From Pseudoalteromonas ulvae UL12 (GTDB taxonomy: Bacteria; Pseudomonadota; Gammaproteobacteria; Enterobacterales; Alteromonadaceae): a DNA stretch of 64,000 bases. Under the pieces are notes generated by a model. It was given only the letters and a program-made list of their open reading frames with translations. It did not search any database and was not told where the DNA came from. Position 1 is the first letter of the stretch; each line of letters opens with the position of its first letter. The stretch is taken from assembly GCF_014925405.1 (NCBI RefSeq), contig NZ_AQHJ01000035.1, positions 620,001 through 684,000 on the forward strand, read 5' to 3'. Both the position numbers and the translations under genes were made by a program. Positions 9,323 to 17,272 of this stretch are shown piece by piece.

Positions 9323-10809
9323 ACCCTATTATTACATCGAACCGACATGTGTTAGATGATATTGCGTTGTGTGATCACAATGTGATGCTTACCTATCAGA
9401 TGATGTTAGAAGAAGTAGATAAACGTGTTGCGTTTTTAAAGCTGCACCACATTCATTGTTTAGCGATAGCGTTAGATAATTGTCTTGAATGGATTTTATT
9501 TGATTTAGCTGCACAGCAGTTACAGATTACTGTGGTGCCTATGCCGACATTTTTTAGTGACGATCAACGTGAACATGTTCTCAATCAGTCTGCTTGTGAT
9601 TATCTACTAACAACCGATGCCCATTTTTTCGCAGCGATCACTCAGCTTAAATTTTCACAAAATAGTGAGCTCGTGTTTTATCGAATCGCTTCATCTTCAT
9701 TGGGTGCTCGTCCAAAAGAGACCCAAAAAGTGACGTTTACATCGGGTTCTACGGGCATGCCAAAGGGAGTCTGTTTATCAATAGAAAACCAATGGCGGGT
9801 TGCTCAGTCTTTGGCGAACGTGCTTGATATTAATAAACCACGTCACCTTTGCTTACTGCCATTATCGGTGTTACTCGAAAACATCGCCGGTGTTTATGCA
9901 CCTTTACTTGCTGGCGGCACAGTCACCGTGATTGGTTTAGAAACGCTTGGTTTTACCGGTTCGCAATTAATTCAGCCTGAAAAGCTACTACAGGCCGTGT
10001 CTGATCATCAACCAGATTCTCTGATATTGGTCCCGGAACTGTTGATGCTATTGGTACGTGCGGCGCAAAGTGGTTGGGTGGTTCCGCGATCATTGAAATT
10101 TATCGCCGTGGGTGGCGCCCATGTTCCAGAGGCATTGTTGCATTGCGCGCACCAGCTAGGGTTACCTGTGTACCAAGGGTATGGATTATCTGAATGCGGT
10201 TCAGTTGTGAGCCTCAATACGCCTGGAAACGATCAATTAGGTAGCGCAGGGCATATTTTACCCCACTGCACAGTGGTTGAAGAAGAGGGAGAATTAGTCA
10301 TTCAGGGCAATTGTCAATTAGGCTACCAAAATGACCCCGCCTCTTGGTATCCCGAAGTGATTAAGACCGGCGACCTTGGTAAGGTAGTCAATGGGACGTT
10401 AACTTTGTTAGGCCGTAAGAAAAACGTCATTATTTCAAGTTTTGGTCGTAATATTCAACCAGAATGGCCTGAAGCATTACTACTATCAAGTGGCTTAATA
10501 AAACAAGCGGTCATTATAGGCGATAGCCGACCTTTTTGTTGCGTCTTATTAGTGATTTACCCAGGCGTGACCCCAGAACAGGTTGACCAATTGTTAAGTA
10601 AAATCAATCTGTCATTACCCGATTATGCACAACTCAAACAGCGGCTGATTTTAGCCCATGACATGACGGCTGAACAGGGACTCTATACCCTCAATAATCG
10701 GCCTAAGCGTACAGAAATAGCGCACTATTATTCTGAGAAAATTGATGCGCTTTATCATCCATCCTATTTATCTAGTAACCCACAGACATGTGTGGAGGAA
10801 TTATTATGA
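9319..10809 (+). CDS. AMP-binding adenylating enzyme (acyl-CoA synthetase/ligase-like)
   Basis: A 496-residue ANL-superfamily enzyme, which activates a carboxylic acid as acyl-AMP and usually transfers it to CoA or a carrier thiol. The motifs appear in order: the phosphate loop TFTSGSTGMPKGV, the A5-like YQGYGLSECG, the A7 aspartate in KTGDLGK, the hinge GRKKNVIISSFGRNI, and a C-terminal lysine region NNRPKRTEI. It is somewhat short but has both N- and C-terminal subdomains. No carrier-protein domain is fused, and none is encoded next door. It overlaps both neighbours by four bases (ATGA), so it should be made together with the hemolysin-family and di-iron oxidase proteins. Its acid substrate is unknown; a fatty acid is plausible. 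Confidence 0.88.
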   Translation: MNPIITSNRHVLDDIALCDHNVMLTYQMMLEEVDKRVAFLKLHHIHCLAIALDNCLEWILFDLAAQQLQITVVPMPTFFSDDQREHVLNQSACDYLLTTDAHFFAAITQLKFSQNSELVFYRIASSSLGARPKETQKVTFTSGSTGMPKGVCLSIENQWRVAQSLANVLDINKPRHLCLLPLSVLLENIAGVYAPLLAGGTVTVIGLETLGFTGSQLIQPEKLLQAVSDHQPDSLILVPELLMLLVRAAQSGWVVPRSLKFIAVGGAHVPEALLHCAHQLGLPVYQGYGLSECGSVVSLNTPGNDQLGSAGHILPHCTVVEEEGELVIQGNCQLGYQNDPASWYPEVIKTGDLGKVVNGTLTLLGRKKNVIISSFGRNIQPEWPEALLLSSGLIKQAVIIGDSRPFCCVLLVIYPGVTPEQVDQLLSKINLSLPDYAQLKQRLILAHDMTAEQGLYTLNNRPKRTEIAHYYSEKIDALYHPSYLSSNPQTCVEELL

Positions 10810-11504
10810 GCTTTTATCAACAATTAGTGGCGCAGACCACCGCAGAGCAACAGTACTTACTTTCAGCGCCGATCATCGAACGTTGTATGACAGATCAGTT
10901 CGAACTCGATGATTATGTAGCATTCTTACAGCAAGCCTATCATCACGTTAAACATACCACCCCTTTGTTAATGTCTGTAGGCAGCCGTTTACCCGAGTCG
11001 CAAGAATGGTTACGTAATGCCGTCGCTGAATATATTGAAGAAGAACTAGGCCACCAAGAATGGGTATTAAATGATATTGCAGCGTGTGGCTATGATAAAG
11101 AGCAAGCGCGTGGTTCAGAGCCATTATTTGCAACTGAGTTGATGGTGTCTTATGCCTATGATGCTATTGCACGAATTAACCCGCTGTGTTTCTTTGGCAT
11201 GGTGCATGTATTAGAAGGAACAAGCATTGCTCTGGCGGATAATGCAGCAGCAAAAGTACAAGGTAAGCTGGGTTTACCTGAGAAAGCATTTAGCTATTTG
11301 CGTTCACATGGATCCCTAGATCAAGAGCATGTTAAGTTTTTTATTAGTTTGATGGATAAAATAACTGACAGCGACGAGCAGCAATTAATCATTAACAGTG
11401 CGAAACGTTTTTATCGTTTATATGGCGATATGTTTCGTGCATTAAGTCCTGATCATGGGCTTACGGTTCTTGAGCAGACTCAATCAATGGAAGGTGCAGC
11501 ATGA
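10806..11504 (+). CDS. Haem-oxygenase-like di-iron oxidase (iron-containing redox enzyme family)
   Basis: The 232-residue all-helical protein matches the TenA/PqqC-like iron-containing redox enzymes (HDO superfamily, which includes UndA, SznF and CADD). Likely iron ligands sit in three helices: EEELGHQEW (E80, H83), HVLEGTS (E137) and LDQEHVKFF (D172, H175). HDOs carry out N-oxygenation, oxidative decarboxylation or C-C cleavage with O2. The ATG at 10806 follows GGAGGAATTATT and overlaps the upstream stop; an earlier in-frame start at 10788 lacks such a site. Flanked by an adenylating enzyme and an SDR, it is probably the key oxidative enzyme of the cluster. Confidence 0.85.
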   Translation: MSFYQQLVAQTTAEQQYLLSAPIIERCMTDQFELDDYVAFLQQAYHHVKHTTPLLMSVGSRLPESQEWLRNAVAEYIEEELGHQEWVLNDIAACGYDKEQARGSEPLFATELMVSYAYDAIARINPLCFFGMVHVLEGTSIALADNAAAKVQGKLGLPEKAFSYLRSHGSLDQEHVKFFISLMDKITDSDEQQLIINSAKRFYRLYGDMFRALSPDHGLTVLEQTQSMEGAA

Positions 11505-12289
11505 GCAACCCTGCACTGTGTGTGTTAACGGGGGCGAGTGGTGGGCTTGGCCATGCCATGGCAAACGCACTGGCTAAAGAGGGGTTTCGATTATTGCTGG
11601 TGGGTCGTAACGAAATCAAGCTCAAGCAACTCAATAATCAATTAGGCAGTCTGCATGGCCACTTAGTCGCTGATCTCACTACTGAGCAAGGACGACATGA
11701 CTTGGTGAGCTTGGCTGAACAACTAGGTGGTGCAGATGTGTTGATTAACAATGCAGGAGTGAATGCATTCACCGCTTTTTGCGAGCAATCGACGCTTGAT
11801 ATTTCAAAAACACTCGAAGTTAATTTATTGGTTCCGATGCTAATTACTCATGCATTTTTGCCACAAATGCGTAATAAATCCCATGCTAAGTTAGTCAATG
11901 TTGGCAGTGCATTTGGCAGTATCGGGTTTCCTTATCACAGTAGCTATTGTGCGAGTAAATTTGGTTTAAGAGGGTTTACTGAAGCCCTAAAACGAGAGCT
12001 CAGTGATCAAGCATTAGAAGTGTTGTATATCGCACCTCGCGCAACGGATACCGACATTAATGGCAGGACTGAACGAGCGATTAATTCTGCGTTAGGTAAT
12101 CAGATGGATTCACCAGACAAGGTGGCTCAACTATTAATTAAACAATTAAAAACAGGCGAATCTCGCAATGTGATAGGTTTTCCAGAAAAGCTGTTTGTGA
12201 AATTAAACGGCCTCTTTCCATCATTAATTGATAGTGCGATAGCCAAAAAATTGATCGTGATGAAACGTGTATTAAACGAACTTAATTGA
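11501..12289 (+). CDS. Short-chain dehydrogenase/reductase of the hemolysin-family operon
   Basis: A 262-residue classical SDR with TGASGGLGHAMA as the cofactor loop, NNAGV at strand 4 and catalytic YCASK within HSSYCASKFGLRGF. LVGRN at the end of strand 2 suggests NADP(H) preference. The C-terminus has a hydrophobic stretch seen in SDRs of lipid metabolism. It overlaps the di-iron oxidase gene by four bases, so it likely works on that enzyme's product or on the activated acid. The substrate is not known. Confidence 0.88.
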   Translation: MSNPALCVLTGASGGLGHAMANALAKEGFRLLLVGRNEIKLKQLNNQLGSLHGHLVADLTTEQGRHDLVSLAEQLGGADVLINNAGVNAFTAFCEQSTLDISKTLEVNLLVPMLITHAFLPQMRNKSHAKLVNVGSAFGSIGFPYHSSYCASKFGLRGFTEALKRELSDQALEVLYIAPRATDTDINGRTERAINSALGNQMDSPDKVAQLLIKQLKTGESRNVIGFPEKLFVKLNGLFPSLIDSAIAKKLIVMKRVLNELN

Positions 12290-12299
12290 GGACATGATG

Positions 12300-12953
12300 A
12301 TGAAAAAATTAGCCGTTATCTCTTTGTTGTTGGCCAGCTGCGCCAGTTATTCATTTAATGTAGTAGCCGATATGCACAGTGAATTACTCGACATTCAGCA
12401 CCAGTGGGTCACAGTCAATTATGAACTCACTGATAAAGCCCAACAAAAAGGGTTTGAGCAGTTAGTCACCGAAATAACACAATTTCAGCAGACATACTCG
12501 GATAAAGCTGAGGGGTATATTTGGCTTGGCATTATTAAATCAAGCTATGCCGGAGCAAAAGGGGGCTTGGGTGCACTTGGGCTTGCCAAAGAAGCCAAGA
12601 GCGCCCTTGAAAAAGCACTGCTGTTAGATGCAACTGCACTGGATGGATCAGCGTATACCAGTTTAGGGACTCTTTATAGTAAAGTGCCAGGCTGGCCAAT
12701 AGGGTTTGGTGATGATGAAAAAGCCGCTGAACTATTAAGCACAGCCATAAAAATAAACTCAAAAGGCATTGATCCTAATTACTTTTATGGCCAATATCTT
12801 TATGATGAAAAAAAATATTCCGACGCTAAAATATATTTAGAAATTGCCAATCAAGCACCTCCAAGAGCTGAGCGGCCATTAGCAGATCAGTATCGTCATC
12901 AAGAAATTGATCAACTATTGGTAAAAGTGAATAAAAAACTGAAGAAGAAATAA
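12300..12953 (+). CDS. Exported TPR-like protein of the operon
   Basis: About 217 residues. The N-terminus KKLAVISLLLASCAS is a signal peptide, either with a lipobox (LASC, anchored lipoprotein) or cleaved near VVA. The rest is helical with TPR-like segments (EGYIWLGIIKSSYAG, AYTSLGTLYSKVPG, NYFYGQYLYDEKKYSDA), suggesting a periplasmic adaptor. Three ATGs stand in a row; the third (12300) is best spaced from GAGGA. It overlaps the response-regulator start by one base, and it separates the enzymatic half of the operon from the signalling and envelope half. Confidence 0.7.
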   Translation: MKKLAVISLLLASCASYSFNVVADMHSELLDIQHQWVTVNYELTDKAQQKGFEQLVTEITQFQQTYSDKAEGYIWLGIIKSSYAGAKGGLGALGLAKEAKSALEKALLLDATALDGSAYTSLGTLYSKVPGWPIGFGDDEKAAELLSTAIKINSKGIDPNYFYGQYLYDEKKYSDAKIYLEIANQAPPRAERPLADQYRHQEIDQLLVKVNKKLKKK

Positions 12954-13612
12954 TGAGAATACTGATAGTTGAAGATGATCAACTGCTGGCACAAGGCTTA
13001 TTGAAAACATTGCGCCATGAAGGTTACACGGCTGATCATTGTGCCAATGGGCGCTCAGCATTAATCGCAATCGATATGGCTGAATCTGATCTGGTCATTC
13101 TAGATTTAGGGTTACCAGATATGGATGGTATTGATATTCTCAAACATATTCGAAAACGCCAAGCCATGTTGCCGGTGTTAGTCTTGACAGCGAGAGATAG
13201 CACCGATGATAAAATTAAAGGACTTGATTTAGGGGCTGATGATTATTTAGTAAAACCGTTTGAAGTCTCTGAATTATTAGCGCGTTTACGAGTGATGACG
13301 CGTCGTAACGGTCAATTTGCCAGCTCGCAATTAGTCATTGGCGATGTGGTACTTAATTTGGCCGCCAATACTGTGGCTGTTAGGGAAGAGCAATTAGAAT
13401 TGCCCCGAAAAGAATATATGGTGTTAAAAGCATTGATGGAAAACCCTGGGCGGATCCAATCGCGAGAGCAACTTGAAACAAAACTTTATCAGTGGGGGGA
13501 AGAGGTCAGCTCGAATGCGGTCGAAGTGCATATCCATCATTTACGAAAGAAATTGCCTGATAGCTTTATCAAAACAGTGCGTGGCATCGGTTATATTGTT
13601 GGCAAAGCCTAA
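12953..13612 (+). CDS. OmpR/QseB-family response regulator
   Basis: A 219-residue two-domain regulator. The receiver has the acidic pocket E7/D8/D9, phospho-acceptor D51 (VILDLGLPDMDG) and lysine in YLVKPF. The C-terminal winged helix has NAVEVHIHHLRKKL and VRGIGYIV, typical of the QseB/PmrA group. It overlaps the upstream TPR-like gene and the downstream histidine kinase by one base each (TAATG), so the pair is cotranscribed with the enzymes. It probably controls this operon or genes for the envelope proteins; no operator repeat was identified. Confidence 0.95.
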   Translation: MRILIVEDDQLLAQGLLKTLRHEGYTADHCANGRSALIAIDMAESDLVILDLGLPDMDGIDILKHIRKRQAMLPVLVLTARDSTDDKIKGLDLGADDYLVKPFEVSELLARLRVMTRRNGQFASSQLVIGDVVLNLAANTVAVREEQLELPRKEYMVLKALMENPGRIQSREQLETKLYQWGEEVSSNAVEVHIHHLRKKLPDSFIKTVRGIGYIVGKA

Positions 13613-14949
13613 TGTCCTTACGAGCCCATTTAATTATGGTGTTGCTGGCGAGTATTGTACTGGTTTGTTTCGGTGCCGCTATTGCTGGTTATAAGTCGAG
13701 TATGCAACAGGCTGATGAACTGTTTGACCAAGAGTTGGTCTCATTAGCTCGTGCGATGAACCCATTAGTTGGCAGTGTGCATGGACCTATGCTAGAGCAA
13801 GCATCGGTTCAATTTAATAATTATGCGATTCAGATTTGGGTGAACGAAAAGCTAATGCTCAATCTCGTGCCCGCTAGCCAACATAAAAAGCCGATTGTTG
13901 CTTTTAAAGCGGGTTTCGCACATTCAAACTTTGCCGGCCAGCGTTGGCGTACCTTTAGCCACCATCAAGACAATGCTTGGATCTTAGTTGCTCAACCACA
14001 ACGCTATCGGTTTGAATTAGCCGAAAATATGACTCTTGCAGCGGTCACTCCCCTTATTTTAAGCATGCCGTTATTAGCGTTAATGATCAGTATTTTGGTG
14101 AAACACAGCTTAAACCCACTCATTCGCTTAGCAGATAAATTACAGACTAAACAAGCAGATGATTTTTCTGCAGTGACGCTTAGTCGGGACTCTTTTGAAC
14201 TGAGGCCCGTTGTCGAGACATTAAACAGATTGTTGGAGCGGGTTCAAGGGGCTTTTTTACGTGAAAAACATTTTGCGTCTGACGCTGCTCACGAATTGCG
14301 CACGCCATTAAGTATTTTAAAAATTTCAATGCACAATCTTATGAGTGAGCAAGGAGATCCCAAAGAGAATCTCCAAGCATTAGAGCAAGGTGTTCAGCGG
14401 ATGTCTCACGTGGTCGAGCAAATGATGTTATTAAATCGCACTCACCCTGAACAGTTCAAAAATCAATTTCAACTTATTGCATTAAAAGGCGTGATACAAG
14501 ATGCTGTAGAGTCACTTTACAATCAGGTTTTAGAAAAAAACCATGATCTTAGTTTTGAGGGGGATGATGTTGTTTTACCTGTTGATCAGTTTACCATTAT
14601 GACGTTATTACAAAACTTAATTGGTAATGCGATTAAATATACCCCCGATAACGGTCAAATCCACATTAGTTTGAAACAGACCACGCAAAGGGTGACGCTA
14701 AAAATCGAAGACTCAGGGCCTGGGATCCCCACAGAAGAACGCACTCGTATTTTTGACCGGTTCTATCGTGTGGGTGGTGATGGGCATCACTCGAACGTGA
14801 TCGGTTGCGGCTTAGGGCTCGCCATCGTGAAACATATTATTACATTATATCATGCACAGATTACATTAGATGAAAGTGATTTAGGTGGGTTAGCGATTAC
14901 CGTTTGTTTTAAAAACTCCCAATTAGTTGAGGAGGTTAAAGGTGATTAA
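13612..14949 (+). CDS. QseC/PmrB-like sensor histidine kinase
   Basis: A 445-residue membrane kinase with an N-terminal segment near residues 5-25, a periplasmic domain of about 120 residues, and a second segment near 143-163. The dimerisation box is HFASDAAHELRTPLSIL with phospho-acceptor H227. The ATP-binding part shows N (LQNLIGNAIKYTP), G1 (EDSGPGI) and G2 (GCGLGLAIV) boxes. All catalytic parts look intact. It partners with the response regulator just upstream. The signal it senses is unknown, but because it is embedded with a cupredoxin and an FTR1-like protein, a metal, redox or cluster-product signal is worth considering. Confidence 0.95.
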   Translation: MSLRAHLIMVLLASIVLVCFGAAIAGYKSSMQQADELFDQELVSLARAMNPLVGSVHGPMLEQASVQFNNYAIQIWVNEKLMLNLVPASQHKKPIVAFKAGFAHSNFAGQRWRTFSHHQDNAWILVAQPQRYRFELAENMTLAAVTPLILSMPLLALMISILVKHSLNPLIRLADKLQTKQADDFSAVTLSRDSFELRPVVETLNRLLERVQGAFLREKHFASDAAHELRTPLSILKISMHNLMSEQGDPKENLQALEQGVQRMSHVVEQMMLLNRTHPEQFKNQFQLIALKGVIQDAVESLYNQVLEKNHDLSFEGDDVVLPVDQFTIMTLLQNLIGNAIKYTPDNGQIHISLKQTTQRVTLKIEDSGPGIPTEERTRIFDRFYRVGGDGHHSNVIGCGLGLAIVKHIITLYHAQITLDESDLGGLAITVCFKNSQLVEEVKGD

Positions 14950-15298
14950 AAGGCGTTTGATAACTTACTCCGTCGTATTTAGTGGGTTATTTCTACCGCT
15001 GTGGGCCTATGCTAAACACGAGGTAGAAGTTATTCTGAAAGATCACTTGTTTTATCCTGCACAGATAGAAGTGCCTGCATATAAAAAGATCAAATTGATC
15101 ATTCGAAATCAAGATAATACCCCTGAAGAATTTGATAGTTTTGACTTAAATCGTGAAAAAGTTATTTTTGCTAATCGTGTGGCCTCTATTTTTATCGGGC
15201 CTTTGCAGCCAGGCGAATATCATTTTTTTGGCGAATATTCTCCAAATACAGCACAAGGGGTTGTGATTGCGGTTGAGTCTAAAGAAGAGCAACCATAA
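14942..15298 (+). CDS. Periplasmic cupredoxin-like protein lacking obvious copper ligands
   Basis: A 118-residue exported protein. A signal peptide ends at AYA before KHEVEV, followed by a single Greek-key domain of the Cupredoxin_1 type. The pattern EEFDSFDLNREKVIF and LQPGEYHFFGEYSPNTAQG is typical of the cupredoxins found beside FTR1-type iron permeases. The ligand positions near the C-terminus, usually C..H or a His in EFHP, read G and S here, so copper binding is doubtful. GTG at 14942 is preferred because AGGAGG stands six bases ahead; it overlaps the kinase end by eight bases. Confidence 0.75.
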   Translation: MIKRRLITYSVVFSGLFLPLWAYAKHEVEVILKDHLFYPAQIEVPAYKKIKLIIRNQDNTPEEFDSFDLNREKVIFANRVASIFIGPLQPGEYHFFGEYSPNTAQGVVIAVESKEEQP

Positions 15299-16101
15299 TG
15301 TTACTTAATACCGTTATTATCGCCTTAAGTGATGCCTTGCCGATTTTCATCTTATGTGTTTTGTTATTGCTATTTTGGCAAAATCATTTAGCTTCGCTTG
15401 CTCAAACAGCATCATTCACAAGGCCAGTATTGAAGGTGGGGGGAACAATTGGTTTTGGATTAATTGGAGCGGTATTTTATGTCCAACAAAGCGCGCAAAT
15501 TAGTGAATGGTTTGACTTTAATGGACTTGAGTGGATGACGATTGCCTTGCGCTGCTTACTGTATGTGGCCTGTGTGTTGAGTATAATTGCGTTTAATTGG
15601 TCAATACGAAGTCGATTTAACTTTTTGATGCTAGGTTTGTGTGCGGCTTTGATTCTAAATGGCAGTGACTTTTTAATATACATACTCGGTTATTGGAGCC
15701 AGTCAGATAATACGAACGCGCTCATTGTTGGTGCAACCCTAGGGTTAGGTGTGTGTTTAAGCTTTAGTATTTTGTATTACTTTTTACTTTATCAGTTGAG
15801 CTTACGGATCCCATGGTTGATTACTCTGTTACTGACTCTTTATTTAGTTGGTCAGATCATCCCCGTTGTAAATGTACTGGTACAAATTGATTATATTCCT
15901 GCACAACAGGCACTTTGGAACATAAATAACGTGATTGATGAAAGCTCCGAAGTCGGTCGTTTAATGCGTGCTTTGTTTGGTTATGAAGCAACACCTATGT
16001 TGTGGGAGCTGATGTTATTTTTATTTTTAACAGGCGTACCAATGGCAAGTTATTTTTATCATATCAGTCAAAAGCCGCATAAAGCTAAGGAAACGCTATG
16101 A
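15298..16101 (+). CDS. FTR1-family permease-like membrane protein with altered REGLE motifs
   Basis: The 267-residue protein has about seven hydrophobic helices. The end, WNINNVIDESSEVGRLMRAL then FGYEATP, is a clear FTR1/EfeU-family signature. In iron-transporting members helices 1 and 4 carry REGLE-type motifs; here the equivalent places read ALSDALPIF and LNGSDFLIYI, so the paired Arg/Glu residues are gone, although one Asp remains in each. It may therefore have a changed ion specificity or a non-transport role. It overlaps the cupredoxin stop by one base and the next start by four. Confidence 0.75.
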   Translation: MLLNTVIIALSDALPIFILCVLLLLFWQNHLASLAQTASFTRPVLKVGGTIGFGLIGAVFYVQQSAQISEWFDFNGLEWMTIALRCLLYVACVLSIIAFNWSIRSRFNFLMLGLCAALILNGSDFLIYILGYWSQSDNTNALIVGATLGLGVCLSFSILYYFLLYQLSLRIPWLITLLLTLYLVGQIIPVVNVLVQIDYIPAQQALWNINNVIDESSEVGRLMRALFGYEATPMLWELMLFLFLTGVPMASYFYHISQKPHKAKETL

Positions 16102-16799
16102 ATTATAAATTGTTCACGTTTTTAGGGTTTACGATGATGATGCATACCGTCGCCAATGCGGATGGTATGGTGGTAGATAAAGTCTATCACCCTTATGTTC
16201 TCCCCTATGAGCAAGAGTTTGAGTGGCGACTTCTTTCACGTCAAATTGAGGATAAAAACTATCTTTTTCAACGAATTGGTTATGGTAAAGCGCTCAGTGA
16301 TACTTTTGCTGTAGAAGGGTATTTAATTGGTCAACGTGATAATAGTGATGATTATGGTTTACACGCCTATGAAATTGAAGCTCGTTGGCAACTCGTTGAA
16401 CAAGGACAGTACTGGGCTGACTGGGGCGCTTTGGTTGAAATAGAAAAACAACACCAAGTTGATATCTGGGAACTGACATCAGGGTTGATTTTTGAAAAAG
16501 AAATTAATCGTACTAGCTTAACAATGAATTTATTTGTCGTTTATGAATGGGGTAATACCATCGACAATGAACTTGAAACCGAGTTTAGAGCACAATATCG
16601 CTATCGCTGGTTACCGCAAGTCCAGCCATCAATTGAGCTTTTTATTGGCGAGGATTTCGTTGGCATAGGACCTGGATTTATGGGACTGCAGCGGTTTGAT
16701 GGGCAAAAACAGTTAAAATGGGAAGCTGGATTTATCACAGAGGTGAGCCATAGGGGGAAAGATCACAGTTTTCGTATTGCACTCGAATACGAGTTTTAG
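16098..16799 (+). CDS. Putative outer-membrane beta-barrel protein
   Basis: A 233-residue protein with an N-terminal signal (cleavage near ANA before DGM) and alternating amphipathic strands (EFEWRLLSRQIE, FAVEGYLIGQRDN, IEARWQLVEQG, FRAQYRYRWLP). It ends in EYEF, a terminal aromatic residue typical of outer-membrane barrels. I cannot assign it to a named family. It is the last gene of the ten-gene operon and overlaps the FTR1-like gene by four bases. It could be a porin or a receptor linked to the exported parts of the system. Confidence 0.6.
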   Translation: MNYKLFTFLGFTMMMHTVANADGMVVDKVYHPYVLPYEQEFEWRLLSRQIEDKNYLFQRIGYGKALSDTFAVEGYLIGQRDNSDDYGLHAYEIEARWQLVEQGQYWADWGALVEIEKQHQVDIWELTSGLIFEKEINRTSLTMNLFVVYEWGNTIDNELETEFRAQYRYRWLPQVQPSIELFIGEDFVGIGPGFMGLQRFDGQKQLKWEAGFITEVSHRGKDHSFRIALEYEF

Positions 16800-17169
16800 T
16801 TCGATTAAATTGTCACTAATCACAGATTAAACTTCAGGTATGTAAAGGTCACAATTATCTTATTAATAATTAAACCTTAGTGATTCAATACATTCCGAAC
16901 CTTTTTTAGCGTCTGTGATTATCCATTCAAACATTTATGCAGCGCAAGCGCATAGACAGTCATTATACGGCGTTGGACAAATATGCCTTGGTTTGACTTG
17001 CGCCCTAATCCGGTATATTGCTAACTCAATAGGTATTTATGCAAAGTGTTTTGATTACCTAAATATACCATTTCGTCAATAATCTGATTTTAACAAGCTG
17101 ATATATATGCTTATTTTTATTGTTTAGCGATATGTCTTTTACTGATGTGAGGTGGTGTCTTTGTCAATC

Positions 17170-17186
17170 ATGTGTGAAACACACAT
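17170..17186. promoter_or_regulatory. Perfect palindrome ATGTGTG-AAA-CACACAT
   Basis: Seven-base arms around AAA, about 85 bases upstream of the arginase start and 20 bases ahead of the ARG-box-like site. The symmetry and position suggest an operator. It departs from the CRP consensus (TGTGA-N6-TCACA), so the binding protein is unknown. Confidence 0.4.
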
Positions 17187-17206
17187 TTTTTTAATTCTTT
17201 TTCTTT

Positions 17207-17220
17207 TGCATAAATAGTCA
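17207..17220. promoter_or_regulatory. ARG-box-like ArgR operator
   Basis: TGCATAAATAGTCA matches the ArgR consensus TGNATWWWWATNCA at all but one position. It lies 52 bases upstream of an arginase gene whose neighbour is an argR homologue, which supports the call. No second box at the usual 2-3 base spacing is apparent, so confidence is moderate. Confidence 0.5.
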
Positions 17221-17272
17221 GGTTAGTTCGTACAGTTAATATAAAACTATACGCCTCAAATTGGAGCAAGTT

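Larger units (their letters stand above)
16800..17272. other. Long intergenic region upstream of the arginase gene
   Basis: About 470 AT-rich bases with no credible gene. It contains a perfect 17-base palindrome (17170-17186), an ARG-box-like site (17207-17220) and the ribosome binding site TTGGAGC just before the arginase ATG. No clear T-rich terminator follows the last gene of the preceding operon. Confidence 0.6.
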
